Shown here piece after piece: positions 57,701 to 64,000 of a DNA stretch of 64,000 nucleotides. The notes under the pieces were generated by a model, which was given only the letters and a program-made list of their open reading frames with translations, had not been told where the DNA came from and searched no databases. This DNA comes from Ephemerocybe angulata. Its lineage: Eukaryota > Basidiomycota > Agaricomycetes > Agaricales > Psathyrellaceae. Each line of letters starts with the position of its first letter. Within the stretch, counting starts at the first letter, position 1. Both the position numbers and the translations under genes were made by a program. The DNA is taken from contig JAACJK010000219.1 in assembly GCA_013368325.1 (NCBI GenBank), forward strand, positions 1,732,991 to 1,796,990. Direction: 5' to 3'.

Positions 57701-59173
57701 CACGCCAACCTTAAATAGCTGGTAAACATTTATTCTGAGGTGCACCAGCGATACTCCTACCATGTGTGTTACCCCCGGCGCCGCTGCCCCTTCCTCAGCC
57801 TGCTCGAGTTGGATCGGTGTCGATGAGGAGGTGTGAGGTGGAGTGCGAGAGACGCCGGAAATGGGAGGAACGTTCGGCACGTCCGTCGATGCTGAAGCGG
57901 AGGCAGAAGGAGCGTCCTCTTCAAGAATGTTGTCATGAACCGCTGTTGACCGGGAGGGCTTCGCGATCAAGGGACCGACAGTGACGCCGCTCGGTTTAGA
58001 GGGTCCCAGACTAGCCGCGCCAACCTTAAATAGCTGGTAAACATTTATTCTGAGGTGCACCAGCGATACTCCTACCATGTGTGTTACCCCCGGCGCCGCT
58101 GCCCCTTCCTCAGCCTGCCCGAGTTGGTTCGGTGTTTTTGCTCCCGACTTCTCGCATCTGACCTTCGTCCTTTTACAGGGCAGGCATGCATTATGCGGTC
58201 TTTCGTAATCGCACGTCCGACCATTCTTGCGACAGGGTTTGCAGTAGTGATTATAAATTCCGGGACGTGTCACCTTTTTCGAGACGACGGGGAGAGCGGC
58301 ATCTCGGGCCAGAAGTATCTGGGCCAGCTCAGTATCAGGCGGATCGCGGGCACCTTTAGGGGTGACAGGGCGGGCGACGGGGAGAGCGGCATCTCGGGCC
58401 AGAAGTATCTGGGCCAGCTCAGTATCAGGCGGATCGCGGGCACCTTTAGGGGTGACAGGGCGGGCGTCGATAGGGCTGTGAACTCTGGGGGGAGATGCAG
58501 GACGGGTGTCGGGAACTGAGGGGCGGCCGCGCTTTTTCGGGAGCCCAGACGACGATGAATTGCTGTCGCTTTCATTCGACGACTTACGCTTCTGGCCTCG
58601 GGAGTCCTCCATTCTCACACCCAGGTTGTCGCCCATGTTTCCAGATGATTCATCTTCCGCGTCTTTGTGTGAGTTAGCCGCTGAGTGCGAGTCTTCAATG
58701 AGGACGGCCTACCTAGAACTGGAGTTCGCTTCGGTTCAGTCAAAGATCCTCCTTCGTGCACCTCGTTCCCCTTGTCTGCGTCCACGTCGACATCAGAGCA
58801 TTTGTCCCTTGCCTGATCCTCCGGGCTCATCGTAAAACAGGGATCGTCGAATAGACTCATGCGACGTTCGCTACTTCGAGGCTTGCCTTTGTGTTTAACA
58901 TACGCCCTCAACCAGAGCTTGACTCGCTCAGTCTTGACCAAGGTGCTTCCGCCGTTCGACAGACTAAGAGTGCCATGTCGCGCAAGTTCCTGATGGAACA
59001 CGGCCCCAGAGTAAGCATTTGAGAATAAAGCCGGATGCCTATGCACTTACGGTGATTTCGTCCAACGCCGATAATTTCGTTGCTGCCTCTTTACTGGTCC
59101 ATGTTTTGGCCAGCTGTAACTCGCGGTCGAGCTGATCGAAGAGGTCTTGGGTTCTCCGCTGTGCATCACCCAT
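54770..59173 (-). CDS. Large Zn2Cys6-like coiled-coil protein
   Basis: A gene of about 1,400 residues on the minus strand, unknown function. ATG 59173 starts MGDAQRRTQDLFDQLDRELQ and then SKEAATKLSALDEIT. Intron 1 leads to ELARHGTLSLSNGGSTLVKT and LWLRAYVKHKGK. Intron 2 leads to DESSGNMGDNLGVRMEDSRG. A Zn2Cys6-like cluster follows: YCKPCRKNGRTCDYERPHNA then CLPCKRTKVRCEKSG, cysteines spaced Cx2Cx6Cx8Cx2Cx6C. After an intron at about 57330-57403 comes a coiled coil of 400 residues (ISTFNSRFFELQGSFNTLNR to SKLEEQLTEVEDRLAQFESN). The last exon is disordered and ends LPPGRVLRSSKKLST. Three in-frame tandem duplications are listed separately. The join at 56025-56047 needs a 23-nt intron or a frameshift. 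Confidence 0.65.
54856..55125. repeat. 135-bp in-frame tandem duplication
   Basis: Copies at 54856-54990 and 54991-55125, inside the last exon of the large gene, encode HDADNSAEGGKESQGAEGTA and HDADNSAQGGKDSQGAEGAA plus 25 further matching residues each. About nine of 45 residues differ. Confidence 0.85.
57506..58135. repeat. 315-bp in-frame tandem duplication
   Basis: Copies at 57506-57820 and 57821-58135 differ at only a handful of bases. Each encodes about 105 residues including SLGPSKPSGVTVGPLIAKPS and DVPNVPPISGVSRTPPHTSS. Each also holds a 63-nt segment with gt and ag ends (57710-57772 and 58025-58087) that may be an intron. Confidence 0.9.
58286..58465. repeat. 90-bp in-frame tandem duplication
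   Basis: Two adjacent, essentially identical copies encode ARPVTPKGARDPPDTELAQI followed by LLARDAALPV, just before the Zn2Cys6-like cluster. Confidence 0.9.
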
Positions 59174-59379
59174 GACGGTCTGGCGGGGAAAGCTGGGGGG
59201 AGCCAATATGGGGCAGTCGTGGTTCGCAAGTTGAGCCGCTGGGGACGGTCGGTTGTGTGGTAGTTGGTAATTTGAGCCGACAACCAAGGCGCACGCGCGC
59301 CGGGCCCAGGATCACGCGGGTATGTGTTCGTCAACCAGAAAAAGCATCCGCGCACGGTTTCTCTTTCCTCCCCACCTCA
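59174..59379. promoter_or_regulatory. Compact divergent promoter region
   Basis: 206 bp separate the start codons of the large coiled-coil gene and the small plus-strand gene. The layout implies shared regulation. No operator is identified. Confidence 0.4.
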
Positions 59380-60245
59380 ATGACTAGGATCCACAAATCT
59401 ATGGGAGGTAGGTGTTCCTCTCCCCGTGAAGTGCGGTACCCTAACTGATTGGTAGCGCCGGCCGAGTTGGATGATTATGCCATGGACGTCAGTTCTGCCG
59501 TGGACCAGGGGGAGAGCTTTGGTATTATCGGTGATCCCATTGGTACGGCATAATGACTAACTGCCCATGTCCCTCCCTCCTCTTAACAGGGTCCCGCCCA
59601 ACTGCACCGAACGATGGCTGGATTGGTTTGCTGTCACGACCTCCTTCTCCGAGCGATTCTGATATCGCTGAGCCCATCCCGCACGATTCGGTATCCGACT
59701 CCCACATGGAGGAAGAGATGCACGGTGAAACCGCCGATAGTCCCAAGGCTGAAGCCCCGCAAATGCACGACCTTCCGTCTGGCCAGCGCTCCTTGGGCCC
59801 AAAACTTAGGAATCTCCGACCGATCGACGCTCAGCCGGCCCCAGGACAAGCCCCCAGAGGGGAGGGGAAGAACGTACCCATCGCTTTAGGGCAAGGCCAG
59901 AGCCAATGCAAGTTGCAATCACAGCCGATGTACGACCGTATGTCTGGCCCGAGCTCCTTGGATGACAACGGTTGGAATCTCCAATCCGTTGGCACCCTCT
60001 CCGTTTCACGGCAAGTCCTAGAAATGCATAGGCGCGATCTCCGTTCCATGCAAAGCCAGTTGCTCGTCTACCACAAGAGCTTGCTGCGCGCCCAACATCT
60101 AACCGACAAGATTATTTCTGCCGTTGTTCGCACTGGTCGGCTTCAACAGGCTATGCAGAGCGGCGTACAAGCTGGGGCTACCTTGGGAGAATCCGAGGAG
60201 ACGGCAAGAGAGGATAAGGGCGAGGAGGTAGACGAAAGGACCTAA
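59380..60245 (+). CDS. Anonymous protein paired with the large coiled-coil gene
   Basis: A three-exon gene of about 255 residues. ATG 59380 starts MTRIHKSMG and splices to APAELDDYAMDVSSAVDQGE. A second intron (about 59542-59589) joins SRPTAPNDGWIGLLSRPPSP. The middle is disordered (DSDIAEPIPHDSVSDSHMEE). The C-terminal part is a likely helix: VSRQVLEMHRRDLRSMQSQL then YHKSLLRAQHLTDKIISAVV, ending EDKGEEVDERT. The two splices remove stops and keep frame. No family recognised. Its divergence from the large gene over 206 bp suggests they are expressed together. Confidence 0.55.
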
Positions 60246-60695
60246 GGATCGTTGGATATAGCAAAGAACTAGAGGGCTTGAATTCATTTGGCTTCGGTGA
60301 TGATGAAAATGACACATTCACATACCCACGCAGTTCCTTCGTATTGTGTTGGTCGGACGCATCTGTTACGTGCTGGGCATCTTCAGTTAGGAATTGTAGA
60401 GTTTATAACATCTGAGTGAAATCCTTAGCCCGTCAACTCTGTTGGCAAGCGAAGTTAGTCTCGGTCGTTGGTAGAGCCTCCGGCGGCCGCAGGTCATAAG
60501 AGGGCATTGCGGCCGTTGCGGCAACGGTCGGACATTGCTATGGAGCACCCTCGGCCGGCCATTCGCACGGGCCCGGCCTGGATCCCCTTGAAAGTTCAAT
60601 CGTCTCAATGACATGTCGTCGTTTGCTAATTACAATGGAAGATTACTATGCTACGACCAAACGAATAGTCCAGTGATAAAATAAAGCTTTAGATT
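60246..60695. other. Intergenic with a GC-rich repeat-like block
   Basis: 60475-60590 is rich in ggccg steps, including a tight 7-bp inverted repeat (ccgttgc, g, gcaacgg) and ctcggccggcc, like the repeats at 34 and 42 kb. No gene is visible. Confidence 0.4.
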
Positions 60696-62274
60696 TCAAT
60701 TACCCCTTCCCGGATCCAAAAGTCCAAATGAGTAAGCCGTGGCACCAGACGTAGAGTAAAACCCGGCATCCAACATGGTAGGTCGGGGGCGTACTCGTGC
60801 TTGCGCTTGAGGAAACCTCTTTTGTGTCGTCATTACAGGTATACGCCATGTAGCCTTTGATTGAGGTCCAGCTACCTTCCCTCCCTCCGAAAGTGGAATC
60901 GCTGGAAGTGTCGAATCGTCGATGAGGTCCCCCTGCGCCAGGTTCTTCTCCACAACCTTTGGCCACAGCTCCTTGTCGTACGACAGCGCATCACGAATTA
61001 GATGCACGAGATGGTCTGTTTCTTGTGTAGCGGGACCGTTGATGGACTTCGAGTTAGCGAATACACCCTGCGCCTTGATAAGGAGGAATGCTTGTTCGAC
61101 CAGCATCTCGCTGAAGTACTTCTTGACCGTGTCCGCTTCCTTGTACTTCCCCTCAGGTTGGATTGGGATATGGAGTTCATCCATGCTGACTAGCGCCACC
61201 CCTCGGGCATAGACCATAAAGAGCGTGTCCTTTGCTGTCCTCGGTTCGCCTATCCACGATTTGTACGATCGAGGGTCAAGCACAAACGCGAGGGTTATAA
61301 GCACATGGAGGAGGATGAACCCATGAAAAACCCTCCACTCAGAGAGAAGGTCGATTCCGAGCTGCTTGGCGTCGGTGTAGGGGATATCTCGACACAGCAG
61401 GCGATGATGGAAACAGATGACCTGCATTGCTAGGAGTCTCCACATTCCGACGTGCGAAGTGTTCGTAACCTGATTTTCCAGGTGAAAAGCAGCGATCAGT
61501 GCCCCCGCGGTATCAGTGAATGTGGTCGGGCAAAAGTAGTGCCCGCCGACACAGATGGAACTCTCCAATGTCCAAACAGTGTGGAAGGTCCAGGGGCGCA
61601 TGAATCTGCCAACGTATCTGTGAGAACATGGAACGACCAGAACAAAAGTACACTCACAGTGTGTGATTTGACGGAATCACCACCATCTCTGTCCGACAGT
61701 TCCCCGGTTTGGATGCATCCCAGTCATGGTAAGTCTTGAGATTATTGAAGCGTTCTATTCGATCCTGTCCGTCCAGGGGTACAGAAACGGCCCATAGCTT
61801 GAATCCTGAGGAGGGCTTCATGAAGGTACTCGACCCACCAGCGTCAACGTGAGTGGGGTGAGACGCGTGTGCTGTCGCCACCAGTGCCCAGCGCATGTCC
61901 TTGATGGGATACTCAACCTTGCAGCCGGAAGGGAGCTCTGATTCCATTGTGAGGTATGCCTCTACGTCTCCAAACAGAGGCCCTGGAGTAACAGGCCCCA
62001 ACTGGGGGATGTCAAGGATATTGACTACCTTCCCTTTCGGCCCTAAACTGTGTTCCCAGTACAGGTCCTCCAGGGTCCCGGTGGAGTGTCGCTCATCACC
62101 CCACCCCAAGCTGTAGTCGTGGAGAGTGAATAACTTATCCAATGGCGCAATCTTTCGGAGTTCAGCCCTCGAAAACTTCCGATCCTCCTCGGGGCCGCAG
62201 ACGATCAGTTCATGAGTCCTGTTGATCTCCTGAAGTTCGATTGGATCGTAATCATCGAATTCTGCTTGAGACAT
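60696..62274 (-). CDS. JmjC-like 2-oxoglutarate/Fe(II) oxygenase family protein
   Basis: A protein of about 505 residues in two exons. ATG 62274 starts MSQAEFDDYDPIELQEINRT. The JmjC-like core shows ATAHASHPTHVDAGGSSTFM, where HVD fits the HxD iron pair, then SGFKLWAVSVPLDGQDR. After an intron (about 61604-61658) comes YVGRFMRPWTFHTVWTLESS then ICVGGHYFCPTTF, in which FHTV supplies the likely third iron ligand. The remainder is helical and ends AYSFGLLDPGRGN. Such proteins are common in agaricomycetes; whether this one demethylates histones is unknown. The frame stays coding-like 18 codons upstream of the ATG (REWSPPHVFDPARSVFKR) up to a TGA at 62329-62331, so the start is doubtful. Confidence 0.7.
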
Positions 62275-64000
62275 CCTTTTGAATACCGACCGGGCTGGAT
62301 CAAAGACGTGCGGAGGCGACCATTCTCGTCACAGCTTTTCAAAGAGTTGTTGTAGAAGTCGTAAAACATATTTTCTTCATCTTCCTGGAGGGTGAGGTGA
62401 GCAAAGGAAGAAGAGAGAAGTTAATTGGGTTGAAAAACTTACTGTTTCTCCATTTGCCTGAAATAGATACTGCACTCCATTCGCATCGTATACTTTCGCC
62501 GCAGGATGTTCACTGGTGCGAGCATCATTGCCAGTTGTGCTACGCACGAATCGCTTGCCCTGAATACTAGCGCTCCCCTCGAGTTCGACACCGTGAAGGA
62601 TCAGAGCGGTTTGGATCTGCCTGTTAGAAACAGGTTGCATCGAACTATCAATAGCCTCGATGGGAAGGGCGAGGGCTTTCCGGGGTACTTCGGTCTCGCC
62701 CTCGTTGTCGTTCTCGTTGCCCTTCCCCTTCCCTTGCCCTTGCCCTTGCCCCTTGCCCTTGCCCTTGCCCTTGCCCTTGCCCTTGCCCTTGTCCTTGTCC
62801 TTGTCCTTGTCCTTGTCCTTGTCCTTGTCCTTGTCCTTGTCCTTGTCCTTGTCCATGCTATTGGTTTCCTCCAATGTCCCCTCCTTTTGCTTACCATTTT
62901 CCGGTTGTGAACCCCCGCGTTCTCACTCCCGGGGGGAAGGATCTCGGGAGATGATGAGGTGCCTTCCGGATGGAGGCGGCGGAGAGCTGTGCGTTGGGGT
63001 CTTCCGGAATGGAGGCGGCGGAGATATTAGCGGGTTGAGGTTGCTGCGCGTTGGGGGGTTCAGGGATGAGGCGGTGGAGATACTAGTGGGTTGATCTTGC
63101 TGTGCGTTGGGGCCTTCCGGGATGGAGGCCAGGGAGATACTAGCGGGCTGCGCGTTGGGGTCTTCCGGAATGGAGGCGGCGGAGATATTAGCGGGTTGAG
63201 GTTGCTGCGCGTTGGGGGGTTCAGGGATGGAGGCGGTGGAGATACTAGTGGGTTGATCTTGCTGTGCGTTGGGGCCTCCGGGATGGAGGCCAGGGAGATA
63301 CTAGCGGGCTGCGCGTTGGGGTCTTCCGGATGGAGGCGGCGGAGATACTAGCGGGTTGACGTTGCTGCGCATTGGGGGGTTCAGGGATGGAGGCGGTGGA
63401 GAGACTAGCGGGCTGATCTTGCTGTGCGTTGGGGCCCTCCAGGCCGAGGGAATGACGCTGTGCTTTGGGGTTCTTCCGGGCTGTGAGTGAGGGTGATGGG
63501 CCTTCCACTATCGCCTTGGCCTTGCTGAGCGTTAAGCTGTGGGCAAGGATCCTTCGAGGGGCGCGTTGTGGGAGTCGAAAAAGATCTGGGCCGACCTTGG
63601 CCCTTTTGACCTTCATTACAACCTGGCCGTGTTGGCGATAACCCCAGACTCCATGCCCGGCTATGCTGTGGTGGCGATTATTTTGGTGTGTGCGTTGGGG
63701 ACGACGATCCGAATCTACATTGGCTGATGCTCCGTTGACCAAATCCGCGACGCCGGCCATTTGAAGGATCTGGCGTCAAGACTGCGGTCTGCGTAGGCGA
63801 GTACTGAGTTCCCATTGAGACTGGAGACTGGGGTACTGGCCCATCATTCGTGAATGCAGTCCCTGGTTTGGGTGTTACCGGATGCGTGCTAGGAGGCAAT
63901 GAATCCCCTCGGCCCCGTTCTTCGATTCGTTTCCGTTTATTGGGATTGCGTTCGACCTCGTCTACGACACCGTGACTTGACCTCTTGCTCGTCGATCCGT
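62205..64000 (-). CDS. Partial repeat-rich anonymous gene, 5' end beyond window
   Basis: Minus-strand coding-like sequence runs from the right edge. It starts with a basic, nuclear-looking part (SSHGVVDEVERNPNKRKRIE then SLPPSTHPVTPKPGTAFTND). It passes through an array of 16-19-residue repeats, then the Lys/Asp and Lys/Gly hexanucleotide tract. It then reads EVPRKALALPIEAIDSSMQP, LILHGVELEGSASIQGKRFV and KVYDANGVQYLFQANGET. A good intron (gtaagt to ctccag, about 62386-62443) then joins EDEENMFYDFYNNSLKSCDE. The frame ends at 62205, overlapping the JmjC gene start; without the intron it ends at 62377. Single-base indels in the repeats break the frame at least three times. It is either a pseudogene or hit by assembly errors. 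Confidence 0.4.
62719..62857. repeat. Hexanucleotide microsatellite (cccttg)n(tccttg)n
   Basis: About 9 cccttg-type units followed by about 11 tccttg units. On the minus strand they encode alternating KD then KG and QG dipeptides. The shift from one unit type to the other is abrupt. Confidence 0.95.
62950..63430. repeat. Tandem array of 48- and 57-bp units
   Basis: Units share (g)gcgttgggg, ttccgg or ttcagg, gatggaggc and gagatactag. On the minus strand they encode QPANISAASIPEDPNA-, QPTSISTASIPEPPNA- and QPASISLASIPEGPNA-type repeats. A longer period of about 162 bp (three unit types in fixed order) is repeated. Several units lack one base. Confidence 0.85.

Noticed and set aside
62506..63094. 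Plus-strand Leu/Pro/Ser-rich frames across the hexanucleotide tract
   Set aside because: They are antisense reflections of the cccttg/tccttg tract (runs of LPLP and LSLS), while the minus-strand reading continues into normal-looking protein on both sides.
1..64000. Search for integrase, transposase, reverse transcriptase, CRISPR arrays or prokaryotic-type operons
   Set aside because: No catalytic motifs of mobile-element enzymes and no regularly spaced short repeats with unique spacers were found. The repeats seen are non-coding or are tandem duplications within genes.

Overview
The window looks like nuclear DNA of a filamentous basidiomycete, most likely an agaricomycete. Genes are dense and cut by many short GT-AG introns of about 45-65 nt. 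The conserved genes are fungal (SPA2, PEX1, HOP2, a LEU5-type carrier, Zn2Cys6 regulators). Several anonymous genes belong to family types I associate with Agaricomycetes: F-box plus nucleotidyltransferase-like proteins, an MYND protein, a JmjC protein and a Zn2Cys6-like coiled-coil protein. I cannot name the species. Gene models were read by eye from open frames and splice signals, so exon ends are approximate unless stated.

Region 1 (1-25 kb) is a conserved housekeeping block: HOP2 (meiotic recombination, cut by the window edge) divergent from a LEU5-type mitochondrial CoA carrier; a Zn2Cys6 regulator; an ankyrin-repeat protein; PEX1 (peroxisome biogenesis) convergent with an aromatic amino acid decarboxylase; a very-long-chain 3-ketoacyl-CoA reductase; SPA2 (polarisome); an MDR-type oxidoreductase; and an anonymous Ser/Gln-rich protein.

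Region 2 (25-37 kb) is gene-poor and repeat-rich. It holds a minisatellite, a CT-rich tandem-repeat zone carrying two paralogous minus-strand genes, copies of GC-rich cggccga-containing repeats, one member of a small-protein family with a WFxRWP motif, and a decayed gene.

Region 3 (37-54.5 kb) mixes conserved genes (an MYND protein, a sirtuin, a candidate SMC5/6-associated CANIN/SLF2-like protein) with fast-evolving ones: two F-box/nucleotidyltransferase-like paralogs, a short minus-strand gene between them, and two more WFxRWP paralogs, one of them broken. Dispersed repeats lie against, and partly inside, these genes.

Region 4 (54.5-64 kb) holds a very large Zn2Cys6-like coiled-coil gene with three separate in-frame tandem duplications, a divergent small gene, a JmjC-like gene, and a repeat-rich partial gene running off the right edge. 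I saw no reverse transcriptase, transposase, CRISPR array, rRNA or convincing tRNA.
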